Notes: generated by a model not told the origin, from the sequence alone. A DNA stretch of 64,000 nt from SZUA-584 sp041656035 (GCA_964586785.1 CAZPHS010000007.1:1-64000); one strand, 5' to 3'. Shown: positions 7,814 through 16,732, counted from the first letter of the stretch. A program made the numbers and translations.

Positions 7814-9151
7814 TTATTTCCCCAAACAAAACGTATCAAAAATGCTGTTTATTATTTCTTCGGCGGCGGTCTGCCCCGTTATCTCGCCGAGCTTATCCCA
7901 AGCTTCCTTTATATCTATTGTAACGCAATCAAGGTCTGCGGTATCAAACGCATACCGCGCCGCCTTAAGGCTTGCCGCGGCAGCGCAAAGACAGTCGCGG
8001 TGGCGCTCGCTTGTTACTGTAACATCATTTTCGTCGCCGCCCGTCACGGGGCGGATACGCGCCAAAAGCTCGTCCCTGCCTTGCCCGTCTATGGCGCAAA
8101 CCTCAATAACATCGCGATTAAAAATCTCCCCGCACTGTTTTGCCGTTATTGCCGGCGGCAAATCACACTTGTTAAGCGCTATTACTACATCGCCGTCCAG
8201 CGATTTGAATATATGTTTGTCCCTCTCCGTAACGCCAGCGGATCTGTCAATAACAAGCAGTTTTGTGTCCGCTCCCTTTGCCGCATTTTTAGCGCGCTCC
8301 ACCCCTATGCGTTCAACCTCATCGCGTGCTTCGCGCTGTCCGGCTGTGTCAATAAGCTTAAGCGGTATGCCCAAATATATTGTTTCGTCATCAACCGAAT
8401 CGCGCGTTGTTCCCGGCAAAGCTGTAACAATTGCGCGGTCGTACCCCAAAAGCATATTAAACAACGACGATTTGCCAACGTTGGGGCGCCCGACAATTGC
8501 CGCCGAAACGCCGGTTTTCAGCAAACGTCCCGATTCAAAAGTCTGCGCCAGAGCAAAACAGCCGTTATGCGCCTTTTCAATCAAAGGCGCCGCGTCCTTT
8601 TGCACGTCCGCTTCTATGTCCTCTTCCGGATATTCTATACCGGCCTCTATAACGGTAAGCGCGTCCGTCAGCAGCTTTTGCATCTGTGTTATCTTATCGA
8701 AAAGAGCGCCGGAGAGCTGCCGCATCGCGGCATCGGCCGCCGCGGCGGAATTTGCCCCTATAAGCTCCATAACCGCCCCCGCGGCGGATAAATCCATTTT
8801 ACCGGCTTCGAACGCTCTTTTGGTAAACTCCCCCGGCGTCGCGAGCCGCGCCCCCTGTCCGGAAAGCGCCGCCATAATACGCGATATGCCCACCCTTCCG
8901 CCGTGGCAATATATTTCCGCCATGTCTTCGCCGGTGTAGCTGCGAGGCGCGTCAAACTTAACCGCCATAACCTCGTCAATTTGCTTGCTTCCGTTAACAA
9001 TAAAACCGTGGGTTAATACCGAATGCGCCGTTTTTTTGGCGCTTTTAAAAACAGCTTCAAGCACGCGGTGCGCGCGGCTGCCCGATATTCTTATTACCGC
9101 TATAGCTCCGCCGCCGGGGGTCGCCGGCGCATAAATAGTATCTTTGTCCAT
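7814..9151 (-). CDS. mnmE: tRNA modification GTPase
   Basis: The 445-residue GTPase is the partner of MnmG in U34 modification. It has an N-terminal folate-binding domain, a central G domain with GRPNVGKS, a DTAGQR switch and NKCD, and ends in CLGK, the equivalent of the family's C-terminal CxGK that carries the catalytic Cys. The start is ATG at 9151, seven bases after GGAG; a TTG two codons upstream is less well placed. It is the first gene of the mnmE-mnmG-tilS-hpt run. Confidence 0.97.
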   Translation of the reverse strand: MDKDTIYAPATPGGGAIAVIRISGSRAHRVLEAVFKSAKKTAHSVLTHGFIVNGSKQIDEVMAVKFDAPRSYTGEDMAEIYCHGGRVGISRIMAALSGQGARLATPGEFTKRAFEAGKMDLSAAGAVMELIGANSAAAADAAMRQLSGALFDKITQMQKLLTDALTVIEAGIEYPEEDIEADVQKDAAPLIEKAHNGCFALAQTFESGRLLKTGVSAAIVGRPNVGKSSLFNMLLGYDRAIVTALPGTTRDSVDDETIYLGIPLKLIDTAGQREARDEVERIGVERAKNAAKGADTKLLVIDRSAGVTERDKHIFKSLDGDVVIALNKCDLPPAITAKQCGEIFNRDVIEVCAIDGQGRDELLARIRPVTGGDENDVTVTSERHRDCLCAAAASLKAARYAFDTADLDCVTIDIKEAWDKLGEITGQTAAEEIINSIFDTFCLGK

Positions 9152-9175
9152 AACCAATCTCCGTTATTTAGCGGC

Positions 9176-9204
9176 ATTATAATACCATAGTTTTTATTGT
9201 TTGC
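9176..9204 (-). promoter_or_regulatory. Possible promoter of the mnmE operon
   Basis: A clear TATAAT on the minus strand (9176-9181) lies 24 bases before the mnmE ATG. The -35 region at the usual spacing is poor (GCAAAC). The position is right for the operon promoter, but the match is only half convincing. Confidence 0.4.
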
Positions 9205-9283
9205 ACATATCGCCCGTATTCTTGCGCGCCCGCATTCTTGCGTATAAAAAAAAGAGCTCATTGCCCTTTATGCTAATTTGCCA

Positions 9284-9583
9284 TTAATGGCGCGGAGAAT
9301 CTTTAACAATCATAAGCGCCTTTAAAATTTCAACGGTCAAGTCTGTCTGGTATGTATAATTAATGGTTGGAATCCTCGAAAGCAAAGCGCCTCTTTTTGT
9401 GGTCACATAAAGAGGGTCGCGCGTATTAAGCACAATCGCGCAGGCGTTAAGATAGCATGTTTCGCACTGGCACATATCAATCGTCTTTATCAGTTTTGCC
9501 GTTTTCTCCCGAACAAGCGCCTCAACAATATTAACCAGTATTAAATCAGCGTTTTTTGCTTTTTCCGAAGGCTCGGTATCCAT
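9284..9583 (-). CDS. ComFB-like late competence family protein
   Basis: The 99-residue protein resembles the ComFB family, small proteins named after a gene in the Bacillus comF operon. The supporting feature is the cluster MCQCETCYLNACAIVLN near the middle, with the family pattern of cysteines that may bind metal, followed by DPLYV. The start ATG at 9583 is preceded by GGGGTGGAG. No other competence gene is nearby, so a role in DNA uptake should not be assumed. Related proteins elsewhere have been linked to cyclic-di-nucleotide signalling. Confidence 0.75.
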   Translation of the reverse strand: MDTEPSEKAKNADLILVNIVEALVREKTAKLIKTIDMCQCETCYLNACAIVLNTRDPLYVTTKRGALLSRIPTINYTYQTDLTVEILKALMIVKDSPRH

Positions 9584-9630
9584 TCTCCACCCCTAAGCAA
9601 TATCATATATCAATTTGTGTTTCCGCCAAT

Positions 9631-9659
9631 ATTATATACCCCATATAATATAAACGTAA
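9631..9659 (-). promoter_or_regulatory. Possible promoter of the ComFB-like gene
   Basis: TATAAT on the minus strand (9631-9636) lies about 48 bases before the ATG, with a weak TTACGT at a 17-base spacing. Confidence 0.4.
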
Positions 9660-9774
9660 AGAAAAAAACAAAGGGTATATTAATAACTATCGTTAAATTT
9701 AAATAAAAAATTAATATTTTGTTTAAAACAAGTTTTTTAATGCAAATTTCCGATATGTTTTATTCTTTGGCTCC

Positions 9775-9803
9775 TTGCGGCATTAATGTACGGGAAGTAT
9801 AAT
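9775..9803 (+). promoter_or_regulatory. Promoter of dapF-cca
   Basis: TTGCGG (9775-9780), 17 bases, TATAAT (9798-9803), about 30 bases before the dapF start. The AT-rich stretch 9660-9774 before it holds no gene. Confidence 0.65.
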
Positions 9804-9832
9804 ACTAGTACCACATATCGGGGGTTACGCAA

Positions 9833-10654
9833 ATGGAATTTACAAAAATGCACGGGCTGGGAAACGACTTTATAATATTTGAAGACAACAACGAACCGAA
9901 AGATTGGAGCTCAATCGCGTTAAGGCTGTGCGAGCGTCGGCTGAGCGTCGGCGCGGACGGCATACTTTTGGTGCTGCCCTCGGATAAAGCGGATATCAGA
10001 ATGCGCGTGATAAACGCGGACGGAAGCGAAGCGGAAATGTGCGGCAACGGGATACGCTGTTTCGCAAAATATGTATACGAAAACGGAATAGTTTCAAAAA
10101 CCGATATGACGGTCGAAACGCTTGCCGGAATCATACGTCCAAAATTAAATATGGAAAACGGGAAAATTTCTGATGTAAGCGTTGACATGGGTCTGCCGGT
10201 GTTTGAGCGCGCGCTCATTCCTATGACCGGCAAAGAAAGCGCGTTTAACGTGCAAATTAAGGCGGGGGGAAAAAAAGTAATCGTTAATTCATTGTTGATG
10301 AACGTTCCCCATACTGTCGTTATAACCGATTGCCTGGAAGATAAAGATATAGGAACGCTCGGTCCGGCTATAGAAAAACATGAAATTTATCCGCAGAAAA
10401 CAAATGTTAATTTTGTTAGGGTTCTGGATAAAGAAAATATTCGAGTGCGCACCTGGGAGCGCGGCGCGGGCTTTACGCTCGCCTGCGGAACGGGCGCTTG
10501 CGCAAGCGTGGTTACAACGCATAAAAAAGATTTAACCGGACATAAAGTTACGGTTCACCTGCCCGCGGGAAAAATGGTTATTGAAATAATGAAAGACGGT
10601 CGCGTTATAATGACCGGACCCGCAAAGCGGGTGTATAAGGCGGTTTTAACCTAA
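9833..10654 (+). CDS. dapF: Diaminopimelate epimerase
   Basis: The 273-residue enzyme converts LL- to meso-diaminopimelate, the precursor of lysine and of the peptidoglycan cross-link. The two catalytic cysteines are in EMCGNGIRC and LACGTGAC, and the protein has normal length. A GGGGG lies upstream of the ATG at 9833. The cca gene starts directly after its stop codon. Confidence 0.97.
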   Translation: MEFTKMHGLGNDFIIFEDNNEPKDWSSIALRLCERRLSVGADGILLVLPSDKADIRMRVINADGSEAEMCGNGIRCFAKYVYENGIVSKTDMTVETLAGIIRPKLNMENGKISDVSVDMGLPVFERALIPMTGKESAFNVQIKAGGKKVIVNSLLMNVPHTVVITDCLEDKDIGTLGPAIEKHEIYPQKTNVNFVRVLDKENIRVRTWERGAGFTLACGTGACASVVTTHKKDLTGHKVTVHLPAGKMVIEIMKDGRVIMTGPAKRVYKAVLT

Positions 10655-12055
10655 ATGATTCCGGCGCTGCCCAAAAGCCTGTTGTTACTGGCGGATTTAT
10701 TTTACTCGCACGGCTTTCCGCTCTATCTTGTCGGCGGATACGTGCGCAATATCGTTCTCGGGCTCCCCGGGGGCGATTTTGATATCTGCTCCGCCGCTCT
10801 TCCCGATATCGCCGCGAAAATAGCGCGCGATGCCGGATATAAGGTAATTGAAAAGGCGGTTTCTTTAGGCACAATTGAAATACACATAAACACAAAAAGC
10901 TCCGGTCATATATTCGAGCACACAACTTTTCGGCGTGATTATTATCCTTCGGGAGGCGAACACCGCCCCAGCCGCGTAACTTTTGCCAAAAGCGTAGAAG
11001 ATGATGCCCGCCGGCGCGATTTTACTATAGGAACTCTGTATCTTGACATTTTAACCGCGAAAATTTACGACCCCACGGCAAAAGGGCTCTCCGATATAAA
11101 ACATGGCATACTGCGAAGCGCCTCTGAAAACCCAAAAGAGATGATACGCGACGACGGGCTTCGCATAATGCGCATGGCGCGGTTTAGCTCGGAGCTTAAT
11201 TTTTCTATAGAAAAAAGCTTGCTTGCCTGCGCGAAACGCCACGCGAAGCTTCTTGCCGATATATCAGCCGAGCGCAAGCGCGACGAGCTTGTTAAAATAT
11301 TGCTTTCGGATACCAAATATACGCGGATTAAAGGCGCGGGCCCTTTGCGCGGTCTTAAGATTTTATATGATACGGGCGCGCTTGAATATGTTCTGCCCCG
11401 CCTTTATATGGGTAAAGAAATCAAACAGTCCGAACACTATCACAAATACGATGTGCTGTTTCATAACTTACACGCCTGCGCGGCGGCGCCCGCAAAGCTT
11501 AACCTGCGTCTCGCGGCGCTTTTGCACGATATAGGCAAACCGTCCGCGCTTTCGCAATACGGTAAAATGTACGGGCACGAAATAATAGGGGAAGCGCTTG
11601 CCAAAGAAGAGCTTAGAGAATTAAAATTTGATAATAATACAATAAAAAATGTGCTTCCTCTTATCAAATATCATATGTTCGATCTTGAGGCTAAAGCCAA
11701 ACCAAAAACAATACGCCGCCGCGCCGTATCGCTCGGCAAAAAAATCTTTTCGGATTTAATTGAGCTTCGGCGCGCCGATATGGCCGCGAGCAAATTCGAC
11801 GCCGGCGGCGCAGCCTCCGCGGACAATTGGCAGGCGGAGCTTGAAAAAATGGAGCGGCAAAATGTTCCGTGGAGTGAAAAAGAGCTTAACATAACGGGAA
11901 CTGAAATCTTGGAAATTCTCGGCGCCGGTCCTTCAAAAACCGTAGGGCAAATACTAAAAATACTGCATAATGAATGTATATCAAACCCCGAAAAAAATAC
12001 AAACTCAATATTAAAGAAACGGGCGCAAGCACTGGCCAAGCGGCTTCAACAGTAA
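10655..12055 (+). CDS. cca: CCA tRNA nucleotidyltransferase with HD domain
   Basis: The 466-residue protein belongs to the class II nucleotidyltransferases that add or repair the CCA end of tRNAs. GGYVRN and the metal-binding GGDFDICSA form the active site near the N-terminus, and an HD domain (LHDIGKP) lies in the second half. Related enzymes can be poly(A) polymerases; the window has no other candidate, so the CCA role is the likeliest. The ATG directly abuts the dapF stop codon. Confidence 0.9.
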   Translation: MIPALPKSLLLLADLFYSHGFPLYLVGGYVRNIVLGLPGGDFDICSAALPDIAAKIARDAGYKVIEKAVSLGTIEIHINTKSSGHIFEHTTFRRDYYPSGGEHRPSRVTFAKSVEDDARRRDFTIGTLYLDILTAKIYDPTAKGLSDIKHGILRSASENPKEMIRDDGLRIMRMARFSSELNFSIEKSLLACAKRHAKLLADISAERKRDELVKILLSDTKYTRIKGAGPLRGLKILYDTGALEYVLPRLYMGKEIKQSEHYHKYDVLFHNLHACAAAPAKLNLRLAALLHDIGKPSALSQYGKMYGHEIIGEALAKEELRELKFDNNTIKNVLPLIKYHMFDLEAKAKPKTIRRRAVSLGKKIFSDLIELRRADMAASKFDAGGAASADNWQAELEKMERQNVPWSEKELNITGTEILEILGAGPSKTVGQILKILHNECISNPEKNTNSILKKRAQALAKRLQQ

Positions 12056-12105
12056 AAAATATTACCGTATGTTAACGCATGTTTTAAGAAACGATGACAA
12101 AATAC

Positions 12106-12134
12106 TTGTTTTATTGCGACAGCTAAAGTATATT
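12106..12134 (+). promoter_or_regulatory. Promoter of the alpha/beta hydrolase gene
   Basis: TTGTTT (12106-12111), 17 bases, TATATT (12129-12134). It lies downstream of the first possible ATG of the frame at 12069, which supports a later translation start. Confidence 0.5.
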
Positions 12135-12179
12135 ATAGGCAATATCAACGCTCTTTTTATCATGAGGGGGCTTTATATT

Positions 12180-13112
12180 TTGAACAAATACAGGGGCAAA
12201 AAAAGCGGCGAATTTGAAAACAATCAATACATAGGAGCGTTTGCGGACATCTCTTTTGAAATTATCAGTGAATCGGAGTATGGGGAAGAAAAGCTTTTAT
12301 TCGAAACGCGTATTCATTATTATGAAAAAGGGACGGGAGACGCTCTTATTTTGTTGCACGGGTTAGGTCAATCATTGTACACATGGAGACATAATATCGA
12401 TTATTTCGCCGCCAACGGTTTTCGGGTAATCGCGCTCGATTTGGCCGGTTTCGGATACAGCGGGCATCCTAACATATATTATACAATTGAAGAGAACATT
12501 TTAATTCTTCGCGCGTTTATGAAAACAATGAAAATTAACAGGGCTCATATCGCGGGAGTTTCCACGGGCGCGCAAACCGCTTTGTTTTTTGCCGCAAACC
12601 ACCCAAAATATACAAACAAGCTTATTCTTATAACACCGGGAGCTCCCAATGAGAATTATCCTTTTTTGCTTAAACTGCTGACGACTTGGTTTGGCGCGGC
12701 GTTTTTAAGGCTGGCTCTTCGTGAGACGACTTTCAAAAAGGTTCTGAACGAATTTTATTTTAACGCGACGCTGCTCACCGCGGACACGGTTAATCAGTAT
12801 TACGCGCCGTATAAAAATAAAAGCACACGAGAAACTTTGATAAGATACATGAATAATTATGATGATTCGATTATCGCTCCTCTGCTTAAAAATATATCAA
12901 ATAATACACTTATATTTTCCGGCGCCGACGACAGGCGGCATTCGGAAAAAGAAATCTGCATGTATGCGCAAAAACTTCGGTCTGCCCGTCATTACAGACT
13001 TAGAAACTGCGCGCAGAACGTGCAAGAGGAAAAACCCGATATTTTCAATACAAAATCCCTTGAGTTTTTAAAAACTGACGACGACACGGCCGGTTTTTGG
13101 ACGCGAGGTTGA
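12180..13112 (+). CDS. Alpha/beta hydrolase fold protein, catalytic His apparently replaced
   Basis: About 310 residues with the alpha/beta hydrolase fold. HGLGQS (60-65) matches the oxyanion region and GVSTG (126-130) the nucleophile elbow with Ser128. A possible acid is Asp250/251 in SGADD. Where active relatives usually have Gly-His, this protein has CAQN (277-280), so the catalytic histidine seems to be missing. The TTG at 12180 is preferred because AGGGGG lies nine bases before it; ATG at 12162 or 12069 are alternatives, the last lying upstream of the promoter boxes. The substrate is unknown. It is monocistronic. Confidence 0.8.
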   Translation: MNKYRGKKSGEFENNQYIGAFADISFEIISESEYGEEKLLFETRIHYYEKGTGDALILLHGLGQSLYTWRHNIDYFAANGFRVIALDLAGFGYSGHPNIYYTIEENILILRAFMKTMKINRAHIAGVSTGAQTALFFAANHPKYTNKLILITPGAPNENYPFLLKLLTTWFGAAFLRLALRETTFKKVLNEFYFNATLLTADTVNQYYAPYKNKSTRETLIRYMNNYDDSIIAPLLKNISNNTLIFSGADDRRHSEKEICMYAQKLRSARHYRLRNCAQNVQEEKPDIFNTKSLEFLKTDDDTAGFWTRG

Positions 13113-13176
13113 TTATTGCTGTTTTTTTGATATAATTTTGTTATAATAATGTGAATACGTGCCTGGAGGAAACATT

Positions 13177-14418
13177 GTGTTTAGCAGTATAAGAAACAAG
13201 CTTAGAAAAATGCGCAGAAGAAGAAGTATGCGTTTAAGGCGCGGCCGGGGTCCTCGCAGCGCGTCACGTATGCGCGCGTCCAGGCTTGGCCCTATAATGA
13301 TAATAGGCAGCTTGGCGGTGCTTGCGGCGGGTTTTATAACCGTTATCGTTTTAGTTATTGTTCCGCTGTTCGGCGCGGGCAACGGGGATTTAGACCCCGT
13401 AACCGCTTCCGTGGCGCCAGAGCCGTCTTTGCCGCCGATAGCGCGCGAAGACATGTCGGATTTAGCGAAAGAACTGGGCATTGTTCATAAATCAATAAAC
13501 GACCCGTACATTTTTGAAAATGAAGTGGCGTTTTCAACCGGAAATCAGCTTCAGGCGTCGCCCTCTCTTGATACTATAGCTGTCTATGATATTGCATTGA
13601 ATGAAACGAGCGTTGTTGAAGAAATCACAAAAAAGTACGACTTTTTATTTGAACCCAAAATTAATAGTAAATATATTGTTTATCTTGACTGTAAAAATGA
13701 ATACGGAGGCGCGGTCTGCGGATATGACCGCGAGTCAAAAAAGGCTTTTGTAATGCGGGAGTATCTGTACGGCAAACCGAAGGTATCCGTTTCGGGCGAT
13801 TACGCGTTATGGTCGCAGCAGACCGGCAGAAATAAAGATCGGCTGTACCTTTATCACCTTCCCACGCACGAGTCGGTTGAAATAGAAATATTCGACAACA
13901 CCTTTTTTTCTGTGAGCGCGCCGTTTATGTCCGACAATTTCATTATTTTTGTGCAGCCATACGGCGAGAGCCAGGTGCTTGACGGTTCTTCGGCGTCTAT
14001 TGAGCCAGAAATCTGTGTTATACCGCTAAGGGAAGGCGGGGACAATCAAAAAGTTTTGTTCCGCCCCGGCACCGACAACGTATACGACCCTATGATATCG
14101 GGCAGCAATATAGTGTTTATAGACACAAACAGGGATCACGACAGCAGATTATTGTTATGCGCCCGCGACGGCAATGATTATTCCGAACCAAAGGTTATAG
14201 CGCAAGGCGTGGTCAACTACTGTGTAGGCGACGGATTTGTGGTTTATACGAAAGACGAGGCTATATATATTTATTATTTTAAAGACGGATCGTCCGGCCG
14301 GCTTTCGTCAGAAAATACCCGCGCGCTGCTTGCCGGAGCAAACGGTAAAAAGGTTGTCTGGTACGACATCACAGAGCTTGGTGTCGCCAACGTAGTTTTC
14401 TACGCGCAGGTTCCGTAA
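13177..14418 (+). CDS. Membrane-anchored protein with propeller-like repeats, unknown function
   Basis: The 413-residue product starts at GTG 13177, seven bases after GGAGG. Its first 40 residues carry an arginine-rich cytoplasmic tail, followed by one membrane segment at about residues 43-67. The remainder should be outside the cell. The external part has repeating beta-strand units of the kind seen in TolB-like propellers (for example LYLYHLP, IAVYDIA, YFKDGSSGRL). I cannot assign a function. A strong terminator follows. Confidence 0.75.
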   Translation: MFSSIRNKLRKMRRRRSMRLRRGRGPRSASRMRASRLGPIMIIGSLAVLAAGFITVIVLVIVPLFGAGNGDLDPVTASVAPEPSLPPIAREDMSDLAKELGIVHKSINDPYIFENEVAFSTGNQLQASPSLDTIAVYDIALNETSVVEEITKKYDFLFEPKINSKYIVYLDCKNEYGGAVCGYDRESKKAFVMREYLYGKPKVSVSGDYALWSQQTGRNKDRLYLYHLPTHESVEIEIFDNTFFSVSAPFMSDNFIIFVQPYGESQVLDGSSASIEPEICVIPLREGGDNQKVLFRPGTDNVYDPMISGSNIVFIDTNRDHDSRLLLCARDGNDYSEPKVIAQGVVNYCVGDGFVVYTKDEAIYIYYFKDGSSGRLSSENTRALLAGANGKKVVWYDITELGVANVVFYAQVP

Positions 14419-14433
14419 ACAAAAGTCATATAT

Positions 14434-14461
14434 GCCCTGCGGTAAAAAGCAGGGCTTTTTT
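14434..14461 (+). terminator. Terminator after the anchored propeller-like gene
   Basis: GCCCTGC and GCAGGGC form a perfect 7-base stem around an 8-base loop, followed by six Ts. Confidence 0.88.
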
Positions 14462-14491
14462 GTACGCTTCGTTTTATAAACGCATAAAATA

Positions 14492-15055
14492 TTATTGCCG
14501 CTTTATATCCGCCTTGTCGCGGTTTGACGCTTTTAACTTTTTATAACCGTTAAGATACGCGTATTGAGCGAGAGAGGCGAGCATTAGCGCTAACGCGAAA
14601 TAAATAAAATATTGATGGTAGGGCGCGACAATCTCGTGTAAAAATGTAAACGCTACGGACACGTTAAATATAAACGCGGCGATTTTGCCGAATGTGTTCG
14701 CCGGCGATATAATATTTTTATAGTATAAAATAATGCCGCCGCATACCATCAATAATTCTTTAACAAAAATGATCGCCAGTATATACCACGGAAGAACTTT
14801 TATAACGGTAAACGATATTACAATAAAAACATACATGAGTTTATCGGCAAGAGGGTCTATAAGCATTCCTACTTGGGTAACAAGCTTGTGACGCCGCGCT
14901 ATATAGCCGTCCAACAAATCCGTGGCGCAGGCTATAATATAAATAAAAAGCGCGGCTCTGGTCTGATCAAAATAAATTAATATTGTTATAACCGGCACCA
15001 ATGCCAATCTAAACAGCGTCAATATATTAGGAACATTCAACGGAATTCTTCTCAT
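14492..15055 (-). CDS. pgsA: CDP-diacylglycerol--glycerol-3-phosphate 3-phosphatidyltransferase
   Basis: The 187-residue membrane enzyme makes phosphatidylglycerophosphate, the first committed step to phosphatidylglycerol. The CDP-alcohol phosphotransferase signature is complete (DLLDGYIAR, then LIDPLADKL), inside a protein with several membrane segments. It is a single-gene minus-strand unit next to the nucleoside phosphorylase gene on the other strand. Confidence 0.94.
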   Translation of the reverse strand: MRRIPLNVPNILTLFRLALVPVITILIYFDQTRAALFIYIIACATDLLDGYIARRHKLVTQVGMLIDPLADKLMYVFIVISFTVIKVLPWYILAIIFVKELLMVCGGIILYYKNIISPANTFGKIAAFIFNVSVAFTFLHEIVAPYHQYFIYFALALMLASLAQYAYLNGYKKLKASNRDKADIKRQ

Positions 15056-15105
15056 GCCTTATACCCCTGCTATCTTTTACTGAAGCCTTGTATGTTTATT
15101 GTTTC

Positions 15106-15114
15106 ATTATATCA
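15106..15114 (-). promoter_or_regulatory. Extended -10 promoter of pgsA
   Basis: The minus strand reads TGATATAAT, a full extended -10 element, about 50 bases upstream of the pgsA start. The -35 region is weak. Confidence 0.5.
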
Positions 15115-15208
15115 AACAGTTTCACCCCTGCATACGGCTTTATATGGCTTTATTCTTTTATAGATTATTTAATATATATTATTTTGGTCATAGCTTAAAT
15201 GTTGAATA

Positions 15209-15217
15209 TGATATAAT
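15209..15217 (+). promoter_or_regulatory. Extended -10 promoter of the nucleoside phosphorylase gene
   Basis: TGATATAAT on the plus strand (hexamer 15212-15217) lies 53 bases before the ATG, with no good -35 box. It forms a divergent pair with the pgsA promoter. Confidence 0.5.
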
Positions 15218-15270
15218 ACTTTTAAATTAAAGTTTACGGCCTTCCGTATTTCGCATAAGGAGCAAAATTA

Positions 15271-16572
15271 ATGAACATGTATGATATAATAGCCAAAAAA
15301 CGTGACGGTAAAAAACTTTCATATGCGGAAATAAGCTATTTTGTAAATCAGTATGTTTTGGGCGCCGTTAAAGACTATCAGGCTTCCGCTCTGCTTATGG
15401 CAATATATCTGCGCGGGCTTGACGATTATGAAACGGCGCATTTAACCAGATCGATGGCGGAATCGGGCGATATGATAAACCTTGACAGCCTTGGCCTTGT
15501 GGCTGACAAGCATTCCACGGGAGGCGTATCGGATTCCACCACTCTTATAGTATTGCCTTTGGTTTGCGCCTGCGGCTTGAAAATGGCCAAAATGTCCGGA
15601 CGCGGGCTTGGGCACACCGGCGGAACCATTGACAAACTCGAGGCCATCGCCGGCTTTAACACCTCTTTTGATATTAACGCTTTTATGTCGCAGATGAAAA
15701 GCACAGGTTGCGCCATAACGGCGCAGACGCCCCGTCTTTGCCCCGCGGATAAACTGCTTTACTCCCTTCGTAATGTTACGGCGACGGTTGGAAGCATTCC
15801 TCTTATAGCAAGCAGCATAATGAGCAAGAAGCTGGCAATGGGAGCGCATATCATTGTGCTTGATGTAAAAACAGGCAACGGGGCGTTTATGAAAAATCTG
15901 TCCGGAGCGCAAAAGCTGGCAAAAACAATGGTTAATATAGGCCGCGGGGCGGGACGCCGAACATGCGCTATAATAAGCGATATGAACCAGCCTCTTGGAA
16001 ACGCGATAGGTAATGCGCTTGAGGTTAAAGAAGCGATAGATATACTTAGCGGCGCGCAAGACGGCGGCGATTTGCTTAAAGTATCAATGACCATAGCTTC
16101 CAAAATGCTGTGCCTTGCGCAAGCCGCGAAAAACGAGGCGGACGCCGCGCAAATGCTTAAATATGCGTTGAATAATAAAAGCGCTTTGCGAAAATTATCC
16201 GAACTGATTAAAGCCCAAAACGGCGACGTAAAAGTAATTGATAATACGTCTTATCTTCCGGCGGCCCGTATAACAGCGTCGATCGCGGCGCAAAAAAGCG
16301 GTTGTTTGAGCGCGGTGGATTGCGTAAAGCTGGGCGAAGCGGCGGGCGTTCTTGGCGCGGGGCGCGCGCATAAGGACGATATAATTGACCCCGCCGTCGG
16401 TCTTGTTGTCAAAAAACGTATAGGCGACACAGTAAAAAAAGGCGATATATTGGCCGAGCTGCACGCTAACGATGAAAGCTTAATGTTAAAAGCAACGGAA
16501 CGCCTTGAAAACTGTTTTACCGTTTCACAGAAGGCGCGTCCTGTAAAACTAATCCACGAGGTAATCGATTAA
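15271..16572 (+). CDS. pdp: Pyrimidine-nucleoside phosphorylase
   Basis: The 433-residue enzyme cleaves uridine, thymidine or deoxyuridine with phosphate to the base and (deoxy)ribose 1-phosphate. The family signature around KHSTGGVSD and the glycine-rich SGRGLGHTGGT are clear, and the length fits. The sequence cannot separate Pdp from thymidine phosphorylase DeoA; Pdp is the usual form in Bacillota. AAGGAG lies upstream of the ATG. It stands alone before the dnaA region. Confidence 0.92.
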   Translation: MNMYDIIAKKRDGKKLSYAEISYFVNQYVLGAVKDYQASALLMAIYLRGLDDYETAHLTRSMAESGDMINLDSLGLVADKHSTGGVSDSTTLIVLPLVCACGLKMAKMSGRGLGHTGGTIDKLEAIAGFNTSFDINAFMSQMKSTGCAITAQTPRLCPADKLLYSLRNVTATVGSIPLIASSIMSKKLAMGAHIIVLDVKTGNGAFMKNLSGAQKLAKTMVNIGRGAGRRTCAIISDMNQPLGNAIGNALEVKEAIDILSGAQDGGDLLKVSMTIASKMLCLAQAAKNEADAAQMLKYALNNKSALRKLSELIKAQNGDVKVIDNTSYLPAARITASIAAQKSGCLSAVDCVKLGEAAGVLGAGRAHKDDIIDPAVGLVVKKRIGDTVKKGDILAELHANDESLMLKATERLENCFTVSQKARPVKLIHEVID

Positions 16573-16661
16573 TAATGTGTATAACGCGGACAGCCGTGCG
16601 GAAACAATGTTCAATCAATGTGTTTTTTCTGTTTCATAACCTTTTTTGATACCTTTGCTTG

Positions 16662-16690
16662 TTGAGAGTATCCAAATAATATGATAGAAT
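16662..16690 (+). promoter_or_regulatory. Promoter of dnaA
   Basis: TTGAGA (16662-16667), 17 bases, TAGAAT (16685-16690), with TG one base before the -10 box. The DnaA boxes at 16713-16732 lie just downstream of the likely start, which suggests that DnaA represses its own gene. Confidence 0.6.
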
Positions 16691-16712
16691 TAACACAGTG
16701 TAAAATATATTG

Positions 16713-16732
16713 TTATCCACATATGTGGATAA
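16713..16732. promoter_or_regulatory. Paired inverted DnaA boxes
   Basis: A perfect DnaA box TTATCCACA (16713-16721) and its perfect inverse TGTGGATAA (16724-16732) form a 20-base palindrome upstream of dnaA. A weaker copy, TGTGGAATA, follows from about 16736. This is the upstream half of a bipartite origin and probably an autoregulatory site. Confidence 0.85.

Noticed and set aside
7719..8939. Long plus-strand open frame (406 codons) opposite mnmE
   Set aside because: It lies antisense to mnmE, whose motifs are intact, and its translation is Ser/Ala-rich with no domain, as expected for a shadow of a GC-rich gene.
9218..9241. Short direct repeat (CATTCTTGCG-like units) upstream of mnmE
   Set aside because: Only two imperfect units of about ten bases; not enough for a functional repeat.
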